From Patescibacteria group bacterium (lineage in GTDB: Bacteria > Patescibacteriota > Microgenomatia > UBA1400 > PJMF01): DNA of 15,454 bases. Below the pieces are notes generated by a model. That model searched no databases. It saw only the letters and a list, made by a program, of their open reading frames with translations, and was not told where the DNA came from. Made by a program: the position numbers and the translations under genes. Below, piece after piece: positions 1 through 7,357 of the stretch. Each line of letters begins with the position of its first letter. Position 1 is the first letter of the stretch. The stretch is from assembly GCA_018816485.1 (NCBI GenBank), contig JAHIVL010000081.1, forward strand, positions 1 through 15,454, written 5' to 3'.

Positions 1-771
1 AAGATACGAACTAAAAGCGAACAAGGCAACTATAGGTCTGTTATTAAAGAAGACGATCGCGAGTATGTTATAGAGAGCAGTGGTAGAATCAAACTTTCAA
101 ACTTAGACACGGTTCTTTCTAACCTCACTGAAGGTGGCAAGCGCTCATTACTTTATGTTTTAAAGAAGAGTGGGCTAATTAACTCTGAAAGAGTTCTAGG
201 TACTACCTCTATAGGCATTACTCAGCACGGGATTAAAGCTCTTGAAGATCAATTTCCGGCTTTATCTGCTAAGTGGGATAAGTGGCAAGGTAGTTGGGAC
301 TGTCTTGTCTTTATTAAGGCTCCTAAGAGTGACAAACAATTTAGGTATTTGCGATTATTACTTGTTACTGAAGGGGCAGTTTCAATCAGCCGTGGTGTCT
401 ACGCTTCTCCATTTTCATTTTCAGAAAAAGTTACTCAAGAGTGTGAACAAATGTATCGCGAGTCTATTTTAATGTTTTCGGTAGGAAGTTGGAAGATAGC
501 GAGCTTGCGAAACTTCATAATCGAAAAATATGGATTGCTAGATATTGTAGAATCGTACTCTGGAATTAGCAATGATGTATCTAGATTGCTAATAGCAGTA
601 GATACTAACAAAAGATTGACAGACATGTATAAAATCGAGTTAAATACGGTATATGATCGTTTAATTGATATATTAGCGGAGGATCCGGGTTTTTGTAAAC
701 ACTATTTTAGTGAAGTTCCGAATGTACAAGAGATGCTTTCCAAGTTAAATTTCATTATTTCTTCTTATTAA
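1..771 (+). CDS. PaaX-like transcriptional regulator with Cas2-like domain, 5' end outside window
   Basis: The frame is open from base 1 to the TAA at 769-771, giving 256 residues with no start inside the window that fits. Residues about 35-88 look like a winged helix: 'LYVLKKSGLINSE', then the wing ending 'IGITQHGIKALE'. Residues 91-142 match the PaaX middle domain, which has a Cas2-like ferredoxin fold: 'WQGSWDCLVFIKAP', 'FRYLRLLL' and 'SISRGVYASPF'. The last 100 residues resemble the PaaX C-terminal domain, including 'ILAEDPGFCKHYF', which corresponds to the family's 'DP.LP..L.P' segment. PaaX proteins are DNA-binding repressors whose regulon varies by organism; paralogues recur in Patescibacteria. 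The target here is unknown. The gene converges on the - strand cluster across a 513-bp gap, so it is not part of that operon. I see no CRISPR array, so a Cas2 role is unlikely. Confidence 0.72.
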   Translation, partial: KIRTKSEQGNYRSVIKEDDREYVIESSGRIKLSNLDTVLSNLTEGGKRSLLYVLKKSGLINSERVLGTTSIGITQHGIKALEDQFPALSAKWDKWQGSWDCLVFIKAPKSDKQFRYLRLLLVTEGAVSISRGVYASPFSFSEKVTQECEQMYRESILMFSVGSWKIASLRNFIIEKYGLLDIVESYSGISNDVSRLLIAVDTNKRLTDMYKIELNTVYDRLIDILAEDPGFCKHYFSEVPNVQEMLSKLNFIISSY

Positions 772-854
772 ATTTATCTTAAGCCTGCATGGATTGAAAA
801 TTGACCAAATATTATTAAGTAAATACCCAACACAAAGACGAATTGAGTTAAATT

Positions 855-875
855 TAGTTACCCACAACTATTTTT
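855..875 (+). terminator. Weak candidate Rho-independent terminator after the PaaX-like gene
   Basis: TAGTT (855-859) pairs with AACTA (866-870) around a six-base loop, followed at once by five T (871-875). The stem is short, AT-rich and 83 bases past the stop codon, so this is only a weak candidate. Confidence 0.22.
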
Positions 876-1142
876 CTCGTTTAGCCGAACAATAACAAGT
901 CTATTTTCGGGTGTAATTTATTTTTTAAAAATGATAACGAATAAAATCTAATTTTATATAGTTATAATCTAATAATTATCATTGCGGTAATATCCAACTC
1001 GAGGATGCGGGAATAATTCTTGAATTATGCAATAATAAAATATTGAGTCTAAACCACTACAATAATTATACGGATGTAATCTAATTATGCGAATTATCTC
1101 CGAAAATACGGTTTTAAAAATAAAGTTTAGCATCAGAATAGA

Positions 1143-1157
1143 TTGTTTGTCAAACAA
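1143..1157. repeat. 15-bp perfect palindrome (TTGTTTG-T-CAAACAA)
   Basis: TTGTTTG at 1143-1149 is the exact reverse complement of CAAACAA at 1151-1157, with one central base. It resembles a dimeric-repressor operator in form but sits between convergent 3' ends, about 130 bases past the AbiEi-like stop codon. No T-run follows it on either strand, so it is not a classic terminator. Confidence 0.4.
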
Positions 1158-1284
1158 CTTAAAACTTCAGTGAAAGTTATTGAAAAGTATAAGTAGGGAG
1201 TAGGCAATTTTTATGGGTTGTTATTATAAATGGGATAGAAATACATCTGGTTTTTATGTTTGATGTCTTCAAGTTTAGGTATGA

Positions 1285-1713
1285 TCATATATAGCCCAGT
1301 TCTCTGGATATATTATTTATCTTTTTAAGATTGATAGCTAGTTGATTATCAAAGTAATATCTTGGATTAATATTGAGTATATCTGCCACAGCCCTTTCTG
1401 GCATAGCAATGGAAAATCGTTGAGTATCGTCAATATAAGCTCTATTTAAAAGATATTTTTGGTTGAGATGTCTGCAAAGATATGAAACTCCATTAATTTC
1501 AAACTGCTTTTTCTTTTTGCCAAAAAGAGTTATAGAGGTTACATCTTGTACAATTATTCCCGAATTTTGTAAAATCGTTTCTGCACTTACATAAGCTAGC
1601 TGTCCAGATACAGCACAACCTAGCTCATACTTATCTAGTTTGCTTATAGGTACTGTAGAGTAGAGTCCTTTATGTATTCTATTTAAGCATCTCTTTATAG
1701 ATCTCATTAACAT
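1285..1713 (-). CDS. AbiEi-type (type IV toxin-antitoxin) antitoxin domain protein, N-terminally truncated
   Basis: This encodes 142 residues on the - strand, ending in TGA. The pattern fits AbiEi antitoxins ('transcriptional regulator of viral defence system'): a wing remnant 'NRIHKGLYST' (residues 11-20), 'LAYVSAETILQNSGII', a beta segment 'INGVSYLCRHL', and the conserved 'AMPERAVADIL' (103-113), corresponding to the family's 'A.PE+A..D.L'. Family members normally carry a full winged helix before the 'RI.+GLY' wing. Here nearly all of it is missing, and the frame immediately before the ATG at 1713 contains TGA, TAG and TAA. The start (ATG at 1713 or 1707) lies inside the 3' end of the 659-residue gene, overlapping it by 35 or 29 bases. 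No AbiEii-type nucleotidyltransferase toxin follows in the next 500 bases. It may be a degenerate remnant or a small stand-alone protein. Family call fairly sure; function unsure. Confidence 0.62.
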   Translation of the reverse strand: MLMRSIKRCLNRIHKGLYSTVPISKLDKYELGCAVSGQLAYVSAETILQNSGIIVQDVTSITLFGKKKKQFEINGVSYLCRHLNQKYLLNRAYIDDTQRFSIAMPERAVADILNINPRYYFDNQLAINLKKINNISRELGYI

Positions 1714-3658
1714 CCTTCATTTCTATTCTTAGGCTCACTTTAGCCTGTGTAACGTCGATTTCTTCTAAACTAAGTGAAGACCCTTTTCTCATCCAAATAA
1801 AGCCGTTTTTGCTCACTTGAATCTGATATCTACTTGGTTGTAAGTAGGCAGAGAAGTAACCTTTACTATTTGTAGTTAGCAAAGCCATCAGCCTACCTTT
1901 TTCAGGATCATTAATTCTGACGATTGCGTTCTCGATTGGTGACTTATTGGTATTGACTACATATCCAGATATGCTTGGCTTTTTTAACGACTTGAGTGCT
2001 TTTTTAAGTAATATGAATGCGTAAAACATTAGTACCACCAGGTTTATGACGGTCGGATAAAAAATGGTTATGATCACTGATATGGTGAGAAGTGGCCAAA
2101 ATAGGTTTATAAACTTGACCTTTTGGACAATTCTTCTCAAGGTTTTTTTAAACGATCGACTTTCATGAGTTTCTGTCAACTTGTCGACAGGAATCAGGAA
2201 AAGTTGCTGAGAATCACTTGAGACTACTTCAAAAATTTCTCCTCGATAAAACTCTTTGACAGTTAAGTAGGTAGGTCTTTGTTTGTTGGTAGGGAATTTA
2301 TAATCTTGATGACTTACACTAATGATATATTTTCCTTTTGGAAGTTGGGTTCCTTGATAAATCCCATCCACATCTGTAATTAAGGTTGCAATAATTTGTT
2401 GGTTTAGGTTTGTTTCGGCTGAAGTTATGGTTAGCAAAGCAAAGGCAATTGGAGCATTTGTATCTGAATCATAAACAATTCCCTGAGGTTCTTTGGGGGG
2501 TAACAATCCAAGTGCTTGGAGGATTTTGAGAATAAGTTGCCATGAAAATTGTTGTCCCAATTGCAGTAGAAGAGCAAGAAAGCTGAAAATTGGAATTACT
2601 GAGGTAGCTACTAGAGTTCCAGTTGGACCCATACTTTCAATTATTTTTAGAATAGTAGCCTGAATAAGCTCTGGAGTTTGAGAAATTATTATAATAATTG
2701 ATTCAGGGAGTATTTTTTTAATTTCTTTATAGATTCTATCGATAATTTCTTTTAGAGGTAAAATTGGTATTTTAATTATTGGAGTGGGAGGTGACGTTGG
2801 AGGAGTCGGTATTGGGGAAGTGCCTGGTGTCGGTGTTGGCGGATAGATAATGTAGTCCTGGATGATTAAAATCTTTAAATTTGTGAGAATACTGATGTTT
2901 CCTACCAAATCAGTAATAACGAAGTTTAGAGTGATAACCTCATCTCTTGGCAAAATATCTAGCTGAAAATTCCAGTTACTACTTCCATCAACTGTAAAGT
3001 TGATGATTTGGTCAGTTTCCCCTGGAATTGCGACAGTTACTTTAACCGTAGAGTTCTTCTCACCAGTTCCAATAAATAGAGGAGAGTTATCTTCTAACTC
3101 GATTGGGTCGACAGGTATAGATCCAATATCTTGAGCAGAGATGGTAGCAGTAATTGGTCCGATTGAAGTGATGATGAAGCTAGGCGCGAGAGTATCAATG
3201 TTGAAAGACCAAGTTGCCGAAGTATTGTTATTTCCGGCAGCATCAAAAACAAATACGCTCCAAGTGTGAGATCCATCACTGATAGTAGCAGTTGGGGTGA
3301 GAGAGTATTGCCCTGAACCCGAATCATAAACTAACGTGTTATAAAGAATGGCTCCGTCTAGATAAAGCTGATAATAACTTATTCCCACATTGTCGGTAGA
3401 TTCTTGCCAGATAAATGTTGGTGTGGCATCGTTAAGAAGAGCTCCGTTTCCTGGAGATATTAGGATTGGGGCAGAAGGAGGAACAATATCTGGAACAGTA
3501 GCGGTAATTATGGCATCTCTGATTTTAGGATTAGTTGAAAGTATTTCACCTGAAGCAACTCCTCCAGCTTGAGCAAAAGCTTGCGATGTATATAAAAACA
3601 AGCTAGATAATAGAAAAAAGAAACTGATAATTTTCTTATCAAAGTTGTAGAGTGTCAT
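1679..3658 (-). CDS. Large envelope protein: signal peptide, two Ig-like domains, Pro-rich linker, membrane helices, two carboxypeptidase-regulatory-like domains
   Basis: I place the start at the ATG at 3658 (659 residues), because GAGAG lies eight bases upstream and the overlap with the preceding gene is only 20 bases. An upstream in-frame ATG at 3703 would add 15 residues and disturb the signal peptide. In order: signal peptide (1-30, cut near 'AFAQA'); an Ig/fibronectin-like domain (about 57-155, 'PSAPILISPGNGALLND', 'DGSHTWSVFVFDAAGN'); a second Ig-like domain (about 180-266); a Pro/Thr linker (272-297); amphipathic and hydrophobic stretches (300-368); a CarboxypepD_reg-like beta-sandwich (391-490, 'GIVYDSDTNAPIAFALL', 'DVDGIYQGTQLPKGKY'); a two-helix hairpin (about 516-552); and a second such domain (562-647, 'GYVVNTNKSPIENAIV'). 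There are no enzyme motifs. It probably acts in the envelope as a structural or adhesive part of the cluster. Domain calls are by eye. Confidence 0.72.
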   Translation of the reverse strand: MTLYNFDKKIISFFFLLSSLFLYTSQAFAQAGGVASGEILSTNPKIRDAIITATVPDIVPPSAPILISPGNGALLNDATPTFIWQESTDNVGISYYQLYLDGAILYNTLVYDSGSGQYSLTPTATISDGSHTWSVFVFDAAGNNNTSATWSFNIDTLAPSFIITSIGPITATISAQDIGSIPVDPIELEDNSPLFIGTGEKNSTVKVTVAIPGETDQIINFTVDGSSNWNFQLDILPRDEVITLNFVITDLVGNISILTNLKILIIQDYIIYPPTPTPGTSPIPTPPTSPPTPIIKIPILPLKEIIDRIYKEIKKILPESIIIIISQTPELIQATILKIIESMGPTGTLVATSVIPIFSFLALLLQLGQQFSWQLILKILQALGLLPPKEPQGIVYDSDTNAPIAFALLTITSAETNLNQQIIATLITDVDGIYQGTQLPKGKYIISVSHQDYKFPTNKQRPTYLTVKEFYRGEIFEVVSSDSQQLFLIPVDKLTETHESRSFKKTLRRIVQKVKFINLFWPLLTISVIITIFYPTVINLVVLMFYAFILLKKALKSLKKPSISGYVVNTNKSPIENAIVRINDPEKGRLMALLTTNSKGYFSAYLQPSRYQIQVSKNGFIWMRKGSSLSLEEIDVTQAKVSLRIEMKDVNEIYKEMLK

Positions 3659-4742
3659 CTTGATCACTCTCTTTAGAACCAGAATTTTGGATTTGATTTT
3701 CAAGCTCAGCTATTCTCTTTTTATCCATATCTCTTCTGTGATTTAGATGCTTTTTTATTGAAAGTATTAAAGCTACTATGATCAATAGACCAGTCAAGGT
3801 AACGATGACGAGCTTGATTGGTAATAACCAGAATTTAGTGCTGGCAACAACGATAGATCCACTGCTTCCATAACTCATAGTTAATTTAGCCGTGTAAGGC
3901 CCAAATCCCCAGATTCTTTCCCATTCACTATCAAACTCTCTGCTGGTCAGTGGAAATACATTTTTTGATCCAACTTGAATATCATCTACTTTTTTATTTA
4001 AGATATTAAAAATCTCAACATTCATTTGGGGAACGATGTGAACGTCCGAATTATTTTCAATTGCGAACGAAAATGGAACTGGACCGTACTCAGTAAATTC
4101 TGGAAAAGTAAAGTTTCTGATGTATGCTTCTTCATTTATATCACCATCAACAATGACATAAATAAGGGTACCAACTCTTTGATTGACAGCTGATTGAGAG
4201 TTTCCTTGAAGTTCGAAATCATTTGTTAATTGGCTTGGTTGGTGTAAAACCATTGCATAGTGACCTCCAGGAAGGGCATCTTCAGGTATTTCAATTAGAA
4301 CATTAAGACCAATGGTTTGATTCGGTTCAATGGTATTTTCTGTTGGAACGATAGTCAGCCAAGACGCTAAGCTCCATCTATTTGAGGATGTATCATCGAT
4401 AGCAATAGGTGTTTCTCCATCACTACTTAGAATGAAGTCTTGAGCACTTGTGGTTACATTGACAGTTTTTTCTGATAAGTTTCTAACTCTTAATTGAATT
4501 TGGAGTTTTTCTCCTGGCAATGCCTTTAAACTATTATCTTCTCCTAGTCTTGGAGGAATTGCGGTTAGCGTTACTTGAGTTTGCTCAACTATTTCTATAG
4601 GAGCCACTTCATCTGTAGCTTGAGCTAAAACTGAAGGAATTTCTAACGAAGGCATTTCAAATACCAGACCAGAAAATAAAATCGCTGAAATAACCAAAAT
4701 AAAAACTAATCTTTTTAATGAAATTTGTTGGGCAGTTTTCAT
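3639..4742 (-). CDS. Membrane-anchored Ig-fold protein, WxL-interacting-protein (DUF916/DUF3324)-like, partner B
   Basis: This encodes 367 residues. A signal peptide (1-41, 'IPSVLAQA') is followed by a DUF916-like beta-sandwich (about 55-168). That segment has 'ALPGEKLQIQLRVRN', where a Pro-Gly turn precedes a strand ending in an Asn, and it ends 'PEDALPGGHYAMVLHQP'. A second, DUF3324-like beta domain (about 188-292) runs from 'RVGTLIYVIVDG' to 'GFGPYTAKLTMSYG'. One membrane helix (about 306-328) and a charged 35-residue cytoplasmic tail with short coiled-coil character follow. This is the domain order of Firmicutes WxL-interacting proteins, which hold non-covalently attached surface proteins at the wall. 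The gene starts 19 bases after secreted protein B, with only a purine-rich stretch as ribosome site, and its TGA overlaps the next start by 20 bases. It resembles the 322-residue protein in layout. The WxLIP comparison is inferred from architecture. Confidence 0.68.
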   Translation of the reverse strand: MKTAQQISLKRLVFILVISAILFSGLVFEMPSLEIPSVLAQATDEVAPIEIVEQTQVTLTAIPPRLGEDNSLKALPGEKLQIQLRVRNLSEKTVNVTTSAQDFILSSDGETPIAIDDTSSNRWSLASWLTIVPTENTIEPNQTIGLNVLIEIPEDALPGGHYAMVLHQPSQLTNDFELQGNSQSAVNQRVGTLIYVIVDGDINEEAYIRNFTFPEFTEYGPVPFSFAIENNSDVHIVPQMNVEIFNILNKKVDDIQVGSKNVFPLTSREFDSEWERIWGFGPYTAKLTMSYGSSGSIVVASTKFWLLPIKLVIVTLTGLLIIVALILSIKKHLNHRRDMDKKRIAELENQIQNSGSKESDQDDTLQL

Positions 4743-4761
4743 GGTTTATTTTTTCTTTTTA

Positions 4762-6222
4762 TTAAAATGTAGCTGTTGCTGTATAAGTAATATCATTTTC
4801 ATACTCACCGGCAGTTTGAGTAGCCGAGATTATTGCTCTATAACAGACATAAAGGTTATGTGTGTCGGCAACAGTGCTATTGCTAAATACTGTCTGAGCC
4901 GTTTGGCTATCTTCTCTGTCTGCAAATTGTCTTGCACAATATACTCCCGAGCAACCACCGGCTGTGGAGTCATATTCAAATGGAGCTGTTAGACCAGTAG
5001 TGTTGACATTATCTAGAGAGAATCCAAAGCCTTTAATTGCGGTAGTGACCCATTCATCTTCAACCGCGTGAGTCATTGTATCTGTATCTCCACGAGAATC
5101 TGGAATACAATCTCCTCCAATATTATCTCCAGCACAAGCATTTGCATCTCTACCCATTTGGTCATTTGCCAGCGCAGTCACAACATATCCATTAGCTGCA
5201 TTTGTTGAAACAGAGAGTGCTTGTGCCGCATCTGTAAATGCCGAGATAGAGAGCTCTCCAAGCGGAACAGCTGCTGCAGTGGTAGTAACGTCAGTAAGTT
5301 GGCCACAAGCAGTGATACCACTTGCTATACCACTTATTTGAAAAGTTATTTGAGGAGCAACCGAGGCGGTAACTCTGACAGCTTCTATAACTCCAACGGA
5401 AACTGAAGTTGAATCTCTAACGGTAAAAGTACTATCTAGATGTTGAACAATGATTTTATATGTATCAGCAGATCCTGTTGAATGAGTAGTTTTTGGCGCA
5501 GGATTAATGATTGAATTAATTGTTATAGCATCATTGGTTGAGCCATCAAATGGTGAGCTAATAGCTCCGGTTCCTGAGTAAGCACAAACATATGAATGAT
5601 AATCTTGACTTCCAATTGTGACTGCCGAGGCAGTTGCTGCTCCAGCTACAAAATCATAAGTACCGTCTGCATTTGAAGGGCAAGTTACAGTTGGCGCAGC
5701 ATTTCCAAAATCAAATTGACCAGCGTCTGGAATACCATCTGCTGCATCTGTGTCACTTGATTCTGAAGGAACTAAGATTCTGAATGTTCCATTAGCAATA
5801 GCGTTGGCAGTGGTAAATCTAATTGTTTGAGTTGCAGATTGTGTAGAGATAACTACATCATCATCATCTGCATCGCCGGCAAGAAGAACTGGTGTAATGT
5901 TAAATACTCCGGCTGAATCGATACTAGTAACTGTGTATGCTCCCAAACTATCACCGTTTCCAATAGCTACCGTATCATCAATCAATAATTGAGCAGAGGT
6001 GGTGGAAGGATAATCACCGGTGGTTGTTTCCAAAAAAACTTGAGATGAACCGGTAGTACTGCCAGTTGTTAAAGCACCTTTAAAAGATAATCTAGAATTA
6101 GATGAAGTTGCAGAAACACTAGACAAACTTGCAGATTGACTTCTTTGATAGATTCCACCAATAAACATTGATGATATCAAAAAAGTTAAGATTAAGGATT
6201 TTTGGATAAATTTTTTTTTCAT
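4762..6222 (-). CDS. Secreted Thr/Ser/Ala-rich surface protein B, cysteine-containing, with shared C-terminal beta domain
   Basis: This encodes 486 residues with a signal peptide (1-31, 'YQRSQSAS') and no later membrane helix, LPXTG or other anchor. It is rich in Thr, Ser, Ala, Gly and Asp. Residues 44-128 form one beta-rich unit ending in an Asp run 'AGDADDDDVV'. Residues 130-285 form a second with 'TIRFTTANAIANGTFRI'. A short 'VEAVRVTAS'-type strand region leads to a C-terminal domain (288-486) also present in the 258-residue protein: 'QITFQISGI', 'ALSVSTNAANGYVV', 'GFGFSL', 'FADRE' and the final 'AGEYENDITYTATATF'. There are eight cysteines in the mature part, suggesting disulfides outside the cell. 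It is the most adhesin- or S-layer-like protein here and has its own 124-bp upstream region. The role as the main displayed protein, retained by an anchored partner, is inferred. Confidence 0.72.
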   Translation of the reverse strand: MKKKFIQKSLILTFLISSMFIGGIYQRSQSASLSSVSATSSNSRLSFKGALTTGSTTGSSQVFLETTTGDYPSTTSAQLLIDDTVAIGNGDSLGAYTVTSIDSAGVFNITPVLLAGDADDDDVVISTQSATQTIRFTTANAIANGTFRILVPSESSDTDAADGIPDAGQFDFGNAAPTVTCPSNADGTYDFVAGAATASAVTIGSQDYHSYVCAYSGTGAISSPFDGSTNDAITINSIINPAPKTTHSTGSADTYKIIVQHLDSTFTVRDSTSVSVGVIEAVRVTASVAPQITFQISGIASGITACGQLTDVTTTAAAVPLGELSISAFTDAAQALSVSTNAANGYVVTALANDQMGRDANACAGDNIGGDCIPDSRGDTDTMTHAVEDEWVTTAIKGFGFSLDNVNTTGLTAPFEYDSTAGGCSGVYCARQFADREDSQTAQTVFSNSTVADTHNLYVCYRAIISATQTAGEYENDITYTATATF

Positions 6223-6346
6223 TGATGTGTTTTTTTTGTTACCTGAAATATATCCAGTACTCGGACTGAACCCCTAAACTGATACTCTTAAATTTAAGTT
6301 TACATATAAATATGATTATGCGCAATAAGCACTTTGTTTTTGATTT
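6223..6346 (-). promoter_or_regulatory. Leader/regulatory region before secreted protein B gene
   Basis: This is the longest gap inside the cluster and it holds several ordered elements. A 6+6+6 hairpin at 6253-6270 (TTCAGT, loop CCGAGT, ACTGGA on the - strand, one G-U pair) is directly followed on the - strand by a -10-like TATATT (6247-6252 region). CTTAAATTTAAG at 6287-6298 is a perfect 12-bp palindrome. A direct repeat TAAGCACTTT occurs at 6326-6335 and at 6348-6357, the latter across the stop codon of the upstream gene. AGG lies about 18 bases before the start codon, too far for a normal ribosome site. Together this suggests separate control of the secreted protein gene; no clear -35 box is visible. 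Confidence 0.4.
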
Positions 6347-7315
6347 TTAAGCACTTTTTATCTTTTTTAGATATGTTGATGCAACAATTATTCCTACTAT
6401 AGCAACAAAAATGATTGAGAATGGGAATGCATAAATAACCTCGATATATGCAGAGTTATTTTCAAGGTTAACTACAATTTGATATGGACCAAGCAGAAAC
6501 TTCGGCTGATATGAGAAAGTCCCAGTCTCTGGTTTGTCTAAAGCTGAGCCTGGTCTCAAGGCTCTTAGTTCTCGAGTACTTGAGCCAAGTATGACATCTG
6601 GATAAATTTCAAACTCTGAGACTGTGCTTTTTTTCCAATTAAGTATTTCCGCACTTCCAGATGCCGATAACGATGAAATGCTCTCGTTTTTTACTAATGG
6701 AAGAAACTCAATTCCCCTAAAACTATCAACAAATCTTGGCGTGTCTAGACTAATAATTTTGAGGGCGTGCGCCAACTTACTTTCTTTGGAAACTAAAACA
6801 ATGAGATTACTACCTATGCCTCCACTGATTTCAGAGCGGGTAGATGTGGTTTGAGCTGTGTCTATTTTTTGAGTATGATTGTCATTTTTAGAGAAAAATA
6901 ATACGGTAAGAGGATATTCTTTCTCAATAGCATCTTTTGGGACATCAATATATAGAGTAAGTTGTGCTTTTTTGTGAGCAGGGATGGAAAGCTCCTTTAT
7001 TTTAGTTGTTCCAAAAGATATGTATGGAAAACTTAATTCATTGGAAATTATTGCGCGACCAGTTTTGCCATCAGAAGAAAAATCTACAATTGATGGCATT
7101 ACGATTATAGTTTGATTGCTAGTATTTTCCAAAACAACTGTGTGATTTCTAGTTGTTCCTGGGGGAACTTGAAGATAAGAAATTGGAGGAAAAACACTTA
7201 GGCTAATATTGGCTTGGGCCAAAACCTCTGATTTATAGTTGCTGCTAAATAAAAAAGCTAATAAAAAAGCTAATAAAACTATGGCAAATGTTTTTAAATA
7301 TTTTACTGTTTTCAT
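6347..7315 (-). CDS. Membrane-anchored Ig-fold protein, WxL-interacting-protein (DUF916)-like, partner A
   Basis: This encodes 322 residues with a signal peptide (1-35, 'VLAQA'). A DUF916-like beta domain (about 37-142) contains 'LSVFPPISYLQVPPGTT' and 'VVLENTSNQTI', the usual Pro-Gly turn followed by a strand with a conserved Asn. It ends 'VPKDAIEKEYPLTVLFF'. A second beta domain (about 163-290) begins 'GGIGSNLIVLVSKE' and ends 'LLGPYQIVVNL', matching segments at the same places in the 367-residue protein. One membrane helix (296-315) ends in 'LKKIKSA', so the tail is short, Lys-rich and cytoplasmic. The gene begins directly after a duplicated 21-bp unit; the GGA in that unit (12 bases upstream of the ATG) is the only ribosome-site candidate. 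It probably holds or assembles the product of the preceding secreted-protein gene. That pairing is an inference from gene order. Confidence 0.66.
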   Translation of the reverse strand: MKTVKYLKTFAIVLLAFLLAFLFSSNYKSEVLAQANISLSVFPPISYLQVPPGTTRNHTVVLENTSNQTIIVMPSIVDFSSDGKTGRAIISNELSFPYISFGTTKIKELSIPAHKKAQLTLYIDVPKDAIEKEYPLTVLFFSKNDNHTQKIDTAQTTSTRSEISGGIGSNLIVLVSKESKLAHALKIISLDTPRFVDSFRGIEFLPLVKNESISSLSASGSAEILNWKKSTVSEFEIYPDVILGSSTRELRALRPGSALDKPETGTFSYQPKFLLGPYQIVVNLENNSAYIEVIYAFPFSIIFVAIVGIIVASTYLKKIKSA

Positions 7316-7357
7316 TTTAATATCCAGGTACTACTATTTAATATCCAGGCACTGCTA
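7316..7357 (-). repeat. 21-bp tandem duplication of the end of secreted protein A gene
   Basis: Two adjacent 21-bp units (7316-7336 and 7337-7357) match at 19 of 21 positions. The gene-internal copy encodes the last residues AVPGY and the TAA. The other copy lies after the stop in the same frame (VVPGY-TAA) and fills the whole space before the next ATG. The extra copy supplies the only purine-rich site (CTGGAT) in front of the 322-residue gene. Confidence 0.85.

Larger units (their letters stand above)
772..1284. other. AT-rich gap between convergent genes, no gene recognised
   Basis: This lies between the 3' ends of the PaaX-like gene (+) and the AbiEi-like gene (-), so no promoter is expected. 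It is strongly AT-rich and contains loosely repeated 'aattatgc' words (near 1022, 1083 and 1087). The longest open frame (about 62 codons on the - strand, 969-1157) has a TTG start, no ribosome site and no recognisable composition. I see no tRNA or other structured RNA. It may be decayed coding sequence, perhaps left from the event that truncated the neighbouring AbiEi gene, but that is a guess. Confidence 0.5.

Noticed and set aside
1..771. CRISPR-associated Cas2
   Set aside because: The Cas2-like fold is flanked by a winged helix and a PaaX-type C-terminal domain, and no repeat-spacer array is visible anywhere in the window.
969..1157. A 62-codon - strand frame in the first gap
   Set aside because: It has a TTG start, no ribosome site and no protein-like pattern; it is expected by chance in AT-rich sequence.
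1160..1180. Possible terminator for the - strand cluster (AACTT/AAGTT stem)
   Set aside because: It has a five-base AT stem with no T-run in the right direction and lies over 100 bases past the stop codon.
3659..3703. Longer start (ATG at 3703) for the 659-residue envelope protein
   Set aside because: It adds 15 basic residues before an already complete signal peptide and increases the overlap with the preceding gene to 65 bases, whereas the ATG at 3658 has a purine-rich site at a normal distance.
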